From Sulfuricurvum sp. (lineage in GTDB: Bacteria > Campylobacterota > Campylobacteria > Campylobacterales > Sulfurimonadaceae), in assembly GCA_028710885.1 (NCBI GenBank), contig JAQTTG010000008.1, positions 1-54,353 of the forward strand: 54,353 nt of DNA. The letters run 5' to 3'. Below are positions 45,193 to 54,353 of this stretch, piece after piece; positions within the stretch are counted from its first letter, which is position 1; each line of letters begins with the position of its first letter. A program made the position numbers and the translations under genes. The notes beneath the pieces were generated by a model. That model ran no database searches, was not told the origin of the DNA, and saw nothing but the letters and a program-made list of their open reading frames with translations.

Positions 45193-46254
45193 ATGCTTTT
45201 ATACATTCACATCCCTTTTTGCGATAGCAAATGCTCCTACTGTGCTTTTAACTCTTATGTCGATAAATTCTCCTTACGTGAAACGTATATGAATGCGCTC
45301 CTCACTCAGCTCACATTCGAGCTAAGCCGTTTTGAGGTAAGTCCTACCAATCTTATTGAAACCGTTTTTATCGGTGGCGGAACCCCATCTACAGTAGAAC
45401 CTCATCTTTATCGTCCTATTTTTGAGATGATATATCCCTATTTGTCCAATGATTGCGAAATCACCTCTGAAGCCAACCCTAACAGTGCTACTCGCACATG
45501 GCTAGAGGGAATGTATGAACTCGGGGTCAATCGTCTGAGCTTCGGTGTGCAAAGTTTTAATAATGAAAAATTAAAAACTCTAGGACGTGCTCACCACACC
45601 CAACATGCACTTGAAGCAATCAAAACGGCATCAGCAATTGGATACCAACATATCAGTATCGACCTAATCTATGGGGTTTTAGGTGATTCAAAAGCTTTGC
45701 TAAAATCAGATATTACGCACGCTTTCTCTTTGCCGATAGATCATATTAGCCTTTATGCGCTAACAATCGAAGAAGAGACTGCATTTGAAAAAACACCGGA
45801 AATTGCCGAAGAAGAGATTGAAATGACACGATGGTTATTTCATGAAATGACCGATAAAGGGTTCGGCCAATATGAAATTTCCAATTTTGGCCAATATCAA
45901 TCGCGTCATAACATCGGATATTGGGAACATAAGCCTTACATAGGATTAGGCTCAGGTGCTGTAGGATTTTTAGGAAATCACCGTTTTTATCCATCTAAAA
46001 GCGTCGAATCCTACATCAATAACCCACTTGAAGTATTTATAGAAGTTTTAGATGAGCCTGCACTTGTAAGTGAAAAACTTTTTTTAGGCTTTAGAAGCTG
46101 CATAGGTGTTAATGAAAAAATACTTACCCCAAATCAAATAAAATCTGCTAATGAATTAGTCAAAGAGTCTCTTCTTAGATATCGTGATGGACGATATTTC
46201 AATGTCGATTTTCTCTTAGCGGATGAAATTGCATTACGGGTAGAAGGGTTTTAA
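45193..46254 (+). CDS. hemW: HemW-like radical SAM heme chaperone
   Basis: A 353-aa radical SAM protein: the CxxxCxxC cluster motif lies in the first 17 residues (HIPFCDSKCSYC, C10/C14/C17), followed by FIGGGTPS and ISIDLIYGV. The fourth Cys of true HemN is absent (CSYCAFNS), so it is HemW (heme trafficking, formerly called oxygen-independent coproporphyrinogen oxidase-like) rather than HemN. The start is fixed by the motif's position. Neighbours rppH and lysC mirror H. pylori HP1226-HP1229. Confidence 0.9.
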   Translation: MLLYIHIPFCDSKCSYCAFNSYVDKFSLRETYMNALLTQLTFELSRFEVSPTNLIETVFIGGGTPSTVEPHLYRPIFEMIYPYLSNDCEITSEANPNSATRTWLEGMYELGVNRLSFGVQSFNNEKLKTLGRAHHTQHALEAIKTASAIGYQHISIDLIYGVLGDSKALLKSDITHAFSLPIDHISLYALTIEEETAFEKTPEIAEEEIEMTRWLFHEMTDKGFGQYEISNFGQYQSRHNIGYWEHKPYIGLGSGAVGFLGNHRFYPSKSVESYINNPLEVFIEVLDEPALVSEKLFLGFRSCIGVNEKILTPNQIKSANELVKESLLRYRDGRYFNVDFLLADEIALRVEGF

Positions 46255-46307
46255 CTTTCTTTTGCTAAAATAGCCACTCTTGATTTTATTATGATTGGGT
46301 TATTAAT

Positions 46308-46721
46308 ATGTTTGGACTGGGTTTAGGTGAAATTTTCCTTATCGCGATTATCGCAGTATTATTCTTAGGGCCTGAAAAACTCCCTTCAACCATGGTTGAG
46401 ATTGCCAAATTTTTTCGAAGTGTAAAAAGTACTGTCAATTCTGCCCGTGCTACTATCGAAGAAGAGATGAAATTTTCAGAGATGAAAGAAGAAGCGCTCA
46501 ATTACAAAAAAGAGCTCACCAATGCCAGTGCTGAGTTAGAGAGAATGACCAATGTTACTGAAATCGGTTCTGAAATAAGCGGCATAAAAAGTGAGCTGGA
46601 TTTTAGTTCTATTTCTACTTCTGTACCGGCAGCACCTAAAGAACCGGAAATTGTCACTTTTACCCCTAAAACAAAAGAGATTCAAGCTGCCGAAACCAAA
46701 CCCATCGAAGAGAGCGTGTAA
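46308..46721 (+). CDS. tatB: Sec-independent translocase subunit TatB
   Basis: A 137-aa Tat subunit with a short N-terminal TM helix (GLGEIFLIAIIAVLFLGPEKLP), an amphipathic helix (VEIAKFFRSVKSTVNSAR) and a long charged C-terminal tail, as in TatB rather than TatA. Start codons of tatC and queA overlap in series (TAATG, then 8 bp), giving a tatB-tatC-queA unit as in H. pylori HP1060-HP1062. Substrates in this window include SorA and the 1131-aa molybdoenzyme. Confidence 0.93.
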   Translation: MFGLGLGEIFLIAIIAVLFLGPEKLPSTMVEIAKFFRSVKSTVNSARATIEEEMKFSEMKEEALNYKKELTNASAELERMTNVTEIGSEISGIKSELDFSSISTSVPAAPKEPEIVTFTPKTKEIQAAETKPIEESV

Positions 46722-47503
46722 TGTTTGACGATTTACGTCCCCATTTAGTAGAACTCCGCAAACGACTCGGTATCAGTGTAGCGAGTGTTATTATTATGTT
46801 TTTTATCGCATTTAACTTTTATGAACCTCTCTTGCATTGGATCAGCCAACCCTTAAATGATGCACTTGCCCTTGTTGCAAAAACTTCTCCTAATGCAGCG
46901 AAAGGGATGGCAACGACCAACCAAATCGGTGGTACCTTTTTTGTTGCTATGAAAGTCGCTTTTTTTGCTTCTTTACTTGGTTCTCTTCCAATTATTCTCT
47001 CTCAAATATGGCTTTTTGTCGCACCAGGGCTTTATGCCAACGAAAAAAAGATGATGATCCCTATTGTTGTCGGTGGAACAGTTATGTTTCTTATCGGCGG
47101 TGCATTTGCTTATTATGTTGTTACCCCCTTTGGCTTTCAATACCTCATCGGATTCGGAAGTGCCTCTTTTGTCCCAATGATTAACATAGAAGACTATGTC
47201 GATTTCTTTACAAAAATCATGTTGGGGTTCGGACTGGCATTTGAGCTTCCCGTATTTTGTTATTTTCTTGCTCTGCTTGGTTTAATCGATGATCGGATGA
47301 TGATTGGTTTTTTCCGTTACGCTATTGTTCTTATTTTTATTGTTGCCGCTCTTTTAACCCCACCGGATGTTTTGACACAATGTCTAATGGCAGTTCCATT
47401 AATCATCCTCTATGGAATATCCATTATCATAGTTCGGTTTGTCAATCCTGCCCCTAAAATAGACCCTTATATCGAAGAAGACGAAGAAGAAACTATTGAC
47501 TAA
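46721..47503 (+). CDS. tatC: Sec-independent translocase subunit TatC
   Basis: A 260-aa, six-TM polytopic receptor for twin-arginine signals: N-terminal HLVELRKRLG motif, then GTFFVAMKVAFFASLLGSLP, YVVTPFGFQYL, FGLAFELPVFCYFLALLGLI and ALLTPPDVLTQ. A C-terminal acidic tail (YIEEDEEETID) follows. Shares one base with the tatB stop. Confidence 0.97.
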   Translation: MFDDLRPHLVELRKRLGISVASVIIMFFIAFNFYEPLLHWISQPLNDALALVAKTSPNAAKGMATTNQIGGTFFVAMKVAFFASLLGSLPIILSQIWLFVAPGLYANEKKMMIPIVVGGTVMFLIGGAFAYYVVTPFGFQYLIGFGSASFVPMINIEDYVDFFTKIMLGFGLAFELPVFCYFLALLGLIDDRMMIGFFRYAIVLIFIVAALLTPPDVLTQCLMAVPLIILYGISIIIVRFVNPAPKIDPYIEEDEEETID

Positions 47504-48527
47504 TCCTCTCGACCCAAACTTAACATCAAGCTATCATTATGCTCTTCCCGAAGAGCTGATAGCAACCCATCCAATACAGCCCAGAGATCATGCACGCTTA
47601 CTCGTTTACAATCGTGCTAATAAGACTATTACTCATGCACGCTTTGATGCACTAGAATCGTTTTTGCCAACAAATTGTGGAATCATCTTTAACGATACTA
47701 AAGTTATTAAAGCGCGTCTTTACGGACATAAAAGCAGTGGTGGAGCGATAGAGCTACTAATTAACCGTCCACATGATGCACATGCCATCAATGTCTATAT
47801 CAAAGGTCGCGTCAAAGAAAATACACTGCTGTTTTTCGAAGGTGACTTAAGTGCCAAAGTTATTGCGTTGAGTGATGACGGTTCACGTGATGTCAATTTT
47901 TATGTTGCTAATACCCTTATCCGATTTGAAGAGCTTCTTCCCCTTTTAGAAAAAATTGGGCATATCCCTCTACCCCCTTATCTCGGTCGTGAGGACAACT
48001 CCGAAGATGAGCGAGAGTACCAAAGCGTTTTTGCCCACTATGAGGGAGCAGTCGCCGCCCCTACTGCATCGCTCCATTTCACCGATGAGCTGTTTAATAC
48101 CGTATGTACCAATCATCCTCATGCTTTTGTAACCCTCCATGTCGGTTCAGGGACATTCAAACCGGTCGAAGCCGAAGTGATCACCGATCATCCAATGCAC
48201 TCAGAGTATTTTGATATCAGCCCATCTGCCCAAGAACTACTCCATAGTCCTATCCCTCTTTTGAGTATTGGCACCACCTCTACCCGCACAGTCGAATATC
48301 ATGCCCGCACTGGGGAGATCCATGGAGAAGCCAACCTCTTTTTACACCCAAACAATCAGCCATTGCGGGTCAATCATCTTCTTACAAATTTTCATCTTCC
48401 GAAATCTACCCTGCTCATGCTTGTCGCCTCGTTTGTTGGGTTGGAAGAGACCCATCGGATTTATCAAGAAGCCATAAAGGAACACTACCGCTTTTTCTCA
48501 TACGGTGATGCAATGCTTATACTGTAA
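47496..48527 (+). CDS. queA: S-adenosylmethionine:tRNA ribosyltransferase-isomerase
   Basis: A 343-aa QueA, which adds the epoxycyclopentanediol of queuosine to tRNA from SAM. Motifs: YALPEELIATHPIQPRDHAR, IIFNDTKVIKARLYG, PLPPYLGRED and VGSGTFKPV, plus ISIGTTSTRTVE-like SIGTTSTRTVE near the end. It starts at TTG inside the tatC 3' end (8-bp overlap); a downstream start would lose conserved N-terminal residues. Confidence 0.95.
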   Translation: MTNPLDPNLTSSYHYALPEELIATHPIQPRDHARLLVYNRANKTITHARFDALESFLPTNCGIIFNDTKVIKARLYGHKSSGGAIELLINRPHDAHAINVYIKGRVKENTLLFFEGDLSAKVIALSDDGSRDVNFYVANTLIRFEELLPLLEKIGHIPLPPYLGREDNSEDEREYQSVFAHYEGAVAAPTASLHFTDELFNTVCTNHPHAFVTLHVGSGTFKPVEAEVITDHPMHSEYFDISPSAQELLHSPIPLLSIGTTSTRTVEYHARTGEIHGEANLFLHPNNQPLRVNHLLTNFHLPKSTLLMLVASFVGLEETHRIYQEAIKEHYRFFSYGDAMLIL

Positions 48528-48578
48528 ATTATCCCCTATTATGATAAAATAGTGATATTCCTTTGCAAGGCAATCATA

Positions 48579-49799
48579 ATGAGTACATTTAACCGCAGAC
48601 ATTTTTTGGGAAGCAGCCTTATTCTTGGGGCATCATCTCTCTTGGGTAAAGAAGCCGACCAAAAAATCATCACCGAAACTAAAAATTTCGTACCTCCCGT
48701 TATCGCATTTCCTGAAAAAAAACCTCTAAAAGTTATTTCAGATCGTCCTCCGCTACTTGAATCACCACGTGATATTTTTACTCAACCAATTACTCCTAAC
48801 GATCAGTTTTTTGTCCGCTGGCATATGCCGGATATTCCAACCTACATCGACCTTAATGAATTCCGTCTACAGGTTCAAGGCGCTGTTGAGACTCCGCTTT
48901 CCCTAAGTGTAGATGATCTTAAATCTAAATTTGAACCCGTAGAGATTACTTCGGTACTCCAATGCGGTGGAAATAGCCGTAAATATTATGCAACATCCGG
49001 TCAAGCAACTCACGGCGTTCAATGGGGCCATGGTGCTATGGGATGTGCAGTTTGGAAAGGTGTTCGTCTCAAAGACATCCTCAACAAAGCCGGACTTAAA
49101 AGTGATGCCCGCTTTGTCGGTGTTAACGGTCTGGAAAAACCTGCTTTAGATGAAACACCCCATTTTTTCCGTGAAATGGAACTTGATGAAGCTTTGAGCG
49201 GTGAGTTAATTGTAGCTTATGAGATGAATGGTGAGGATCTCCCTTATTTAAATGGATTCCCTCTTCGTCTGGTTATCCCTGGACATTTTTCAGACAGCTG
49301 GGTCAAAATGCTCTCTGAAATTACTGTATTGGATCAATACCGTAAAACATTTTTTATGGATGTCGCCTATACAGTCCCTGATAATGACTGCGAATGTGTT
49401 GTTTCAGGAGGTGATTTCGAGTATAAACGTAAACCGATTGCAGCTATGAAAGTTAAATCGGTCATCGGCTATCCAACCCCTAATACTATTATCAAAAAAG
49501 GTTCTCGTATTAAAGTTACAGGCATGGCATTTGACCAAGGAAAAGGGGTCAAAGAGGTTATGATCTCTGTTGATGGTGGAAAGAGTTGGAGTGCGACAGC
49601 TCTCCAAAAAGATTATGGTAAATATGCTTATCGTCAATGGATTTACCAATGGGAACCTAAAACGAAGGGTGAATATACCATCATGGTACGTGCGATCAAC
49701 CGTGTCGGAAACATCCAACCTCTGCCTGATGAAATCGGTTGGAATGCTGGCGGATACCAATACAATGCAGTTGATTCTGTCAATGTAAAAATCGTATAA
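48579..49799 (+). CDS. sorA: SorA-like sulfite dehydrogenase molybdenum subunit
   Basis: A 406-aa sulfite oxidase-family enzyme with a Tat signal (FNRRHFLGSS, RR at 6-7). The molybdenum-ligand Cys129 lies in TSVLQCGGNSRKYY, and the Moco dimerisation domain (FDQGKGVKEVMISVDGGKSW) closes the C-terminus. It would oxidise sulfite to sulfate in the periplasm and pass electrons to the c-type cytochrome encoded 11 bp downstream. AAGG at 48567-48570 supports the ATG at 48579 over one at 48552. Placement just after tatBC is notable. The alternative, a YedY-like protein, is less likely given the cytochrome partner. Confidence 0.85.
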   Translation: MSTFNRRHFLGSSLILGASSLLGKEADQKIITETKNFVPPVIAFPEKKPLKVISDRPPLLESPRDIFTQPITPNDQFFVRWHMPDIPTYIDLNEFRLQVQGAVETPLSLSVDDLKSKFEPVEITSVLQCGGNSRKYYATSGQATHGVQWGHGAMGCAVWKGVRLKDILNKAGLKSDARFVGVNGLEKPALDETPHFFREMELDEALSGELIVAYEMNGEDLPYLNGFPLRLVIPGHFSDSWVKMLSEITVLDQYRKTFFMDVAYTVPDNDCECVVSGGDFEYKRKPIAAMKVKSVIGYPTPNTIIKKGSRIKVTGMAFDQGKGVKEVMISVDGGKSWSATALQKDYGKYAYRQWIYQWEPKTKGEYTIMVRAINRVGNIQPLPDEIGWNAGGYQYNAVDSVNVKIV

Positions 49800-49810
49800 G
49801 AAGGTCAAAA

Positions 49811-50125
49811 ATGAAAAAAATTATTTTACTTACTTCCCTTTTGACTTCGATGGCTTTTGCACAAGTTTCAAAACCCATCGAAATGCCTTATGTCGATTAT
49901 CCAGTCGAAACAGGAGATCACGATGAAGTAGTACAACAATACTGCCTTATTTGCCATTCATTCGGATATATTCTCAATCAAGGGAAAAAAAGTCGCCCTT
50001 ATTGGACTGGGACCGTCCAAAAAATGGTCAATGAGTTTAAAGCTCCTATCCCAAAAGAAGACCAACAAACCATCATCAATTATCTTGTAAAACATTACGG
50101 ATATGAGGTTGCATCAGGGCATTAA
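49811..50125 (+). CDS. sorB: SorB-like periplasmic monoheme cytochrome c
   Basis: A 104-aa cytochrome with signal peptide (LLTSLLTSMAFA) and heme c motif CLICH (45-49); a distal Met, probably M72 in VQKMVNEF, is a suitable axial ligand. The layout (molybdenum subunit then small cytochrome) is that of SorAB sulfite:cytochrome c oxidoreductase. GAAGG precedes the ATG. Confidence 0.85.
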   Translation: MKKIILLTSLLTSMAFAQVSKPIEMPYVDYPVETGDHDEVVQQYCLICHSFGYILNQGKKSRPYWTGTVQKMVNEFKAPIPKEDQQTIINYLVKHYGYEVASGH

Positions 50126-50133
50126 GCCCTGAT
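50113..50133. terminator. Convergent hairpin between sorB and dprA
   Basis: ATCAGGGC (50113-50120) pairs with GCCCTGAT (50126-50133), loop ATTAA. It overlaps the sorB stop and the last base of the dprA stop. Neither strand has a good T-run, so it is a modest bidirectional terminator. Confidence 0.55.
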
Positions 50134-50915
50134 CATACTAAATACACCCTTCCATTTCGTATTTCAACTGTTCCACCCAGCTCTGCTTCGAAGATTTCAC
50201 TCGGAAATTTTGCAATTGTTTCTTCATAAGTAGGACGTGATGCACAAAACAATATAAATGGCCTACTCTTATCAATTGGAAAATTCACCGTTCCAAATTT
50301 ATGTACAAAGTCATCTATATCATAAATGGCCTCGGCTTTACCGTCCGATAGCAATTGATTGCTCCCTTCACTTTCACCAATTCTATGAGGTAAAACATAA
50401 ATTTTTTTACCCATTTCCAGTGCATACTCAACACTCTTCATACTGCCACTCCCGATATCTGCTTGTGCAACAACTAATACTTCACCCAATGCTACAACAA
50501 TCTCATTACGTATAACAAAACTCCACGGTGTTGCTCTAAAACCCGGTTCAAATTGACTTATACACAATCCGTGATTTTCGATCTCTTGAAGTAAATGTTT
50601 ATTGACAGCCGGATAGTGTAAATCAATCCCACAAGGCAGCACCGCAATAGTACTGTCGCTGCCTGCTGCACGATGTGCAATAGCATCTGTCCCCATTGCT
50701 CCACCACTGACGATATAGATTCCAACTCTAGATAATTCGCTTGCTAAACGATGCGTCATCTGTTGGGCATATTGATTTGGTTTCCGACTGCCAATTATCG
50801 AGATTTTTCGTCTCATCAACAAATCACTATTGCCTCGATAATACAGTTTTGAAAGATTTTGTTTCAAGGATGAGAGTTCATCAATAAGAAAGGGGATTTG
50901 ATTATGCATATTCAC
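50133..50915 (-). CDS. dprA: DNA-processing protein DprA (short form)
   Basis: A 260-aa Rossmann-fold protein that loads RecA on incoming single-stranded DNA during transformation. Motifs: SIIGSRKPNQYA, VSGGAMGTDAIAHRAA, VLPCGIDLHYP and RNEIVVALGEVLVV. It lacks the N-terminal SAM and C-terminal DML1 domains found in longer DprA, as in other Campylobacterota. A GTG (50915) or the ATG at 50909 can be the start; no ribosome site is seen and a TATACT (50928-50923) lies 6-14 nt upstream, so a leaderless or nearly leaderless mRNA is possible. Confidence 0.92.
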   Translation of the reverse strand: MNMHNQIPFLIDELSSLKQNLSKLYYRGNSDLLMRRKISIIGSRKPNQYAQQMTHRLASELSRVGIYIVSGGAMGTDAIAHRAAGSDSTIAVLPCGIDLHYPAVNKHLLQEIENHGLCISQFEPGFRATPWSFVIRNEIVVALGEVLVVAQADIGSGSMKSVEYALEMGKKIYVLPHRIGESEGSNQLLSDGKAEAIYDIDDFVHKFGTVNFPIDKSRPFILFCASRPTYEETIAKFPSEIFEAELGGTVEIRNGRVYLV

Positions 50916-50978
50916 TCATTAAGTATAATATGCAAGGATAACAAAAATAAATTAAAAGTTATAAAATATGTCAAATTG

Positions 50979-52010
50979 TCAAAGTTGATCGATCCCTACT
51001 AATTGAACTTCTTTTAAAACCTCTTTTGACTCTTTTAATGCTTTAATCGTATTTACTCTCGGATGACCGATAGCAATTGCAAAACCGTGACGTTTTGCCT
51101 CTTCTACAGCATCTCGTATTTGCCCTTTAATGTTTTGAATACCATCTTCATCATCTAAAAAGACATCACGACCCAAATAACGCATACCATATTTGGCCGT
51201 AATTTCGCGTCCTTTTGTTGTACCGATCGTACGACTGTCTACAAACTGTAAGCCATCTTTTTTCATAACACGTATCAATTTATCCATTGAATTAGTATCA
51301 GAAGTAAATTTAGAACCGGTATGATTGTTAACGTAATGCATTTTTGGAAAAATTTGTTTTAATACTTCTAATCGTTTTGCTATCTCTTCTTCAGAACTGT
51401 CTGTATGCAATGTATTAGGTTCTTCATCATGAAAAGCAACTGCTTCAAGAGGTAAATGGATCATATACGTATTCTCCTGCTTTGCCAATAACCCTGAGTC
51501 AGGATGTCTCGAACTTGGTGGGAGAAAAGACATTACTAACGGTAATCCCGTTGACTTAATCTCTTTTACATCATGTGCATATGAAACATCATCGATAATA
51601 ATTACCAACTTAGCTTCTGATCCAGTCGTTCTAACAGGTCTATTTTCAGCAGGCGGAGCTTTTTTCTCATTTGGAGCATATTCATGATGTGGATTTACCT
51701 CTGAATGAACATGCTCTCGCTCCAATAAATCCTCAAGCTCTTTTTTAAGGTGACGAATTTCATCCTCTTGAATACGATCTTTTGATTTTGTTGAAGGAAG
51801 GGTATTATCATCCAAAGCGGCAATCTGCTCTATTTGCAGTACTAACTTTTGCGTCTGAATACGTTCAGCAGCCAATTTATCATCAGCTTGATTAAACCCG
51901 AAAAAATAACCTATTGAAAAAACTGCTGAAAGGAAAAGAATTCCAAAGATTCCCCATCCAATCCACTTTAGTATAGAAATTTTTTGAAATTTGTGAGGTT
52001 GTTTACTCAT
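50979..52010 (-). CDS. Membrane-anchored divergent polysaccharide deacetylase (YibQ/DUF610-like)
   Basis: A 343-aa protein with an N-terminal TM (about 15-38), a charged helical linker (about 40-110) and a C-terminal deacetylase-like barrel (about 130-343) with LVIIIDDVSYAHD, LPLVMSFLPPSSRHP, HLPLEAVAFHDE, VNNHTGSKFTSD and IAIGHPRVNTI, matching the divergent deacetylase-2 family. Catalysis on an envelope polysaccharide is not proven. In C. jejuni the corresponding gene sits between ilvC and dprA (Cj0632-Cj0634), as here. Confidence 0.87.
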   Translation of the reverse strand: MSKQPHKFQKISILKWIGWGIFGILFLSAVFSIGYFFGFNQADDKLAAERIQTQKLVLQIEQIAALDDNTLPSTKSKDRIQEDEIRHLKKELEDLLEREHVHSEVNPHHEYAPNEKKAPPAENRPVRTTGSEAKLVIIIDDVSYAHDVKEIKSTGLPLVMSFLPPSSRHPDSGLLAKQENTYMIHLPLEAVAFHDEEPNTLHTDSSEEEIAKRLEVLKQIFPKMHYVNNHTGSKFTSDTNSMDKLIRVMKKDGLQFVDSRTIGTTKGREITAKYGMRYLGRDVFLDDEDGIQNIKGQIRDAVEEAKRHGFAIAIGHPRVNTIKALKESKEVLKEVQLVGIDQL

Positions 52011-52038
52011 AAAAGAAGGAACCTCTTTTGAAGATGTT

Positions 52039-52061
52039 TTTCAGAGCTTCTAGCTCTGAAA
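52039..52061 (-). terminator. Stem-loop downstream of ilvC
   Basis: TTTCAGAGC (52039-52047) and GCTCTGAAA (52053-52061), 5-nt loop, between the ilvC stop and the next gene. There is no T-run on the minus strand, so it may attenuate or stabilise rather than fully terminate. Confidence 0.5.
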
Positions 52062-52068
52062 GGGAAAA

Positions 52069-53199
<1,131 letters not shown>

Positions 53200-53224
53200 T
53201 CAGGATGACGCAACGATCCCGTGC

Positions 53225-53230
53225 TACAAT
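53225..53230 (+). promoter_or_regulatory. -10 box upstream of the gene at 53256
   Basis: TACAAT in extended form GTGCTACAAT, 25 nt before the ATG, which has its own GGAG ribosome site. Confidence 0.5.
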
Positions 53231-53255
53231 TCACCCAAAAATAGTGGAGATTTTC

Positions 53256-53894
53256 ATGAAAAAATTCAACCTTTTTAAAGAGATTATTGTCATTGACAAA
53301 AGCGACTTTTACCATGCAATCAATTCCGCAAAAAATTTTGCAATCGCCTACAATGGCGAGATTGTGTATGAACCGTTTCCCCAAACACTAATCTCGATTT
53401 ATGAGGGTACCATCGCTCCCCTCTCACCACTCTCCACTACCCTCGCTCGTCCAATAACTGAAATGCTTGGAAAAAATTATCGTATCGTCGAGGATGATGA
53501 TCGTATCCTCATCAAAGCTTCCGGTGCGTGGCAAAGCATTATCGGTTACAATCAAAAACGTGCATTGTACGATGACACATCAGGGGACGGAATCGCCGAG
53601 TTTTCGGACAAGCCTCTCGAAAATATGGGGTGGCACGCGACCGAGTTTAACATCGGCTATCGTGATATTGTTGAGCAGTTCGAGAGAGAGTGCGAAGGGG
53701 TTTTACTCTGCATTGAGCAAGAAGAACCGTACCAGTTCAGCGGATTGGGATTTGTATTTGATTTGGAACACGCACGTCAAATCGGATTTGAGTATTGTGT
53801 TACAACAATTAAAAATAAGTTAGAAAATGATGAAGATTTTGCCATATTGAGTGATGATGAAGAAGAAGCGGCGGAGTTTTTTAAAGCGTTATAA
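53256..53894 (+). CDS. Conserved protein of unknown function
   Basis: A 212-aa acidic soluble protein that I do not recognise. It has alternating strands and helices, several Asp/Glu-rich stretches (VEDDDRIL near residue 80, acidic tail NDEDFAILSDDEEEAAEFF) and no signal peptide or TM. The ATG at 53256 follows GGAG closely; an upstream in-frame start at 53127 would extend into the ilvC promoter. It converges on ruvX with a 14-bp overlap. Confidence 0.75.
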   Translation: MKKFNLFKEIIVIDKSDFYHAINSAKNFAIAYNGEIVYEPFPQTLISIYEGTIAPLSPLSTTLARPITEMLGKNYRIVEDDDRILIKASGAWQSIIGYNQKRALYDDTSGDGIAEFSDKPLENMGWHATEFNIGYRDIVEQFERECEGVLLCIEQEEPYQFSGLGFVFDLEHARQIGFEYCVTTIKNKLENDEDFAILSDDEEEAAEFFKAL

Positions 53895-54276
53895 GATACC
53901 GCTCCAAAATAATCTTCGCCGAAAGTGAATCAATCCGTCCGTCACGTTTGTAGCGGATTTCCCCCTTCATCAGCGCTTCAGCTTCTTGAGAGCTGTGGGA
54001 TTCATCCTGATAGGCAATCTCCCCTTTGAAATCGACGAGGTTCATAAAATGGGCGACACGGCGGCGCATCTCATCTTCGGTGGTGCTTCCCATCGGGATA
54101 CCGACGACCACAGTGGTCGCTTCATACTCATCCAACACTTTTTTCACATCACGCGCCGCTTGGTCACGATTGCGGCGCTCAACTGCCGGAAGTGGTGTAA
54201 CGATTCCAGCACCCGCACTAAGTGCCAATCCGATCCGTTTTAATCCTAAATCGATTGCAATATAGGTCGCCATCAT
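53881..54276 (-). CDS. ruvX: Putative Holliday junction resolvase RuvX (YqgF)
   Basis: A 131-aa RNase H-fold protein of the YqgF/RuvX family, with IDLGLKRIGLALS (first catalytic Asp), VVVGIPMGSTTEDEM, YQDESHSSQEAEALM (Glu) and the SLSAKIILERYL segment at the end. It acts in 16S rRNA 5' processing and/or Holliday junction cleavage. The start (ATGATG) overlaps the stop of mnmE, so it is translated after mnmE. dprA is near, as in H. pylori (HP0333-HP0334). Confidence 0.93.
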   Translation of the reverse strand: MMATYIAIDLGLKRIGLALSAGAGIVTPLPAVERRNRDQAARDVKKVLDEYEATTVVVGIPMGSTTEDEMRRRVAHFMNLVDFKGEIAYQDESHSSQEAEALMKGEIRYKRDGRIDSLSAKIILERYLITL

Positions 54277-54353
54277 TTCCCCAGACAGAACTGACCGAAC
54301 ATCTTGTCGAACATCTCATCGAGTTCATACGGACGACTGATCGAGGCAACGGC
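54273..54353 (-). CDS. mnmE: tRNA modification GTPase MnmE, C-terminal fragment (cut by window edge)
   Basis: The last 26 codons before a TGA at 54275-54273 encode SRPYELDEMFDKMFGQFCLGK. The ending FCLGK after a short helix is the conserved C-terminus of MnmE (TrmE), where the Cys is a catalytic-region residue in the 5-carboxymethylaminomethyluridine wobble-modification enzyme. The gene continues beyond the right end. The stop overlaps the ruvX start. Confidence 0.82.
   Translation of the reverse strand, partial: AVASISRPYELDEMFDKMFGQFCLGK

Overview
The window looks like a chromosomal segment of a free-living, sulfur-oxidising Campylobacterota (Epsilonproteobacteria), most plausibly Sulfurimonadaceae (Sulfuricurvum or Sulfurimonas relatives). 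This rests on gene content and order: a fused ispDF followed by an HP1021/Cj1608-type orphan regulator, a sulfurylase-like gene and pgpA; fba beside a PEB4-like isomerase; rppH-lysC-hobA-holB-folP; tatB-tatC-queA; ilvC, a YibQ-like gene, dprA and ruvX. All are arrangements known from Helicobacter and Campylobacter. A SorAB-type sulfite dehydrogenase and a large periplasmic molybdoenzyme point to lithotrophic or anaerobic respiratory life. The genus assignment is inference. I see no rRNA, tRNA, CRISPR array, insertion sequence or prophage; gene density is very high, with many 1-23 bp overlaps.

Layout. 1-2.8 kb: mrp and thiC (minus). 2.8-6.6 kb: ispDF, HP1021/CemR-like regulator, sulfurylase-like protein, pgpA (plus). 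6.5-16.1 kb: a tightly packed minus-strand unit encoding an Fe-S subunit, NrfD-type anchor, Tat-exported molybdenum catalytic subunit, TorD-like chaperone, a 25-Cys polyferredoxin, a small AroE-like domain protein, an acidic unknown protein and a diguanylate cyclase. 16.3-18.5 kb: hisD, thioredoxin-fold protein, aroK. 18.6-24 kb: cupin, a chemoreceptor with a periplasmic CxxCH heme motif, M23 peptidase, fba, PpiC-type isomerase. 24-27.9 kb: two tandem soluble hybrid histidine kinases. 28-36.4 kb: nth, small lipoprotein, cmoA, pyk, cyclase-like protein, coiled-coil protein, an AT-rich island with a small HTH protein, HU, a NERD/helicase-like protein, msrB and a cyclophilin. 36.5-45.1 kb: phosphate transporter, motA/motB, CPA2 antiporter, folP, holB, hobA, lysC, rppH. 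45.2-50.1 kb: hemW, tatB, tatC, queA, sorA, sorB. 50.1-54.35 kb: dprA, YibQ-like protein, ilvC, an unknown gene, ruvX and the last 26 codons of mnmE.

How the genes fit together: the two Tat-dependent molybdoenzymes (the 1131-aa catalytic subunit and SorA) lie in the same window as tatBC and a dedicated TorD-like chaperone. Sensing is dense (diguanylate cyclase, heme-type chemoreceptor, two hybrid kinases, cyclase homologue, pseudo-receiver regulator) and motA/motB give a flagellar output. The most unusual items are the AroE-fold pseudoenzyme with its neighbours in the molybdoenzyme operon; a sulfurylase homologue that has lost several substrate-binding motifs; a set of genes whose -10 box lies only 5-6 nt before the start codon (candidate leaderless mRNAs); a three-copy 11-bp-phased repeat before the phosphate transporter; and a degenerate NERD/SF1-like ATPase.
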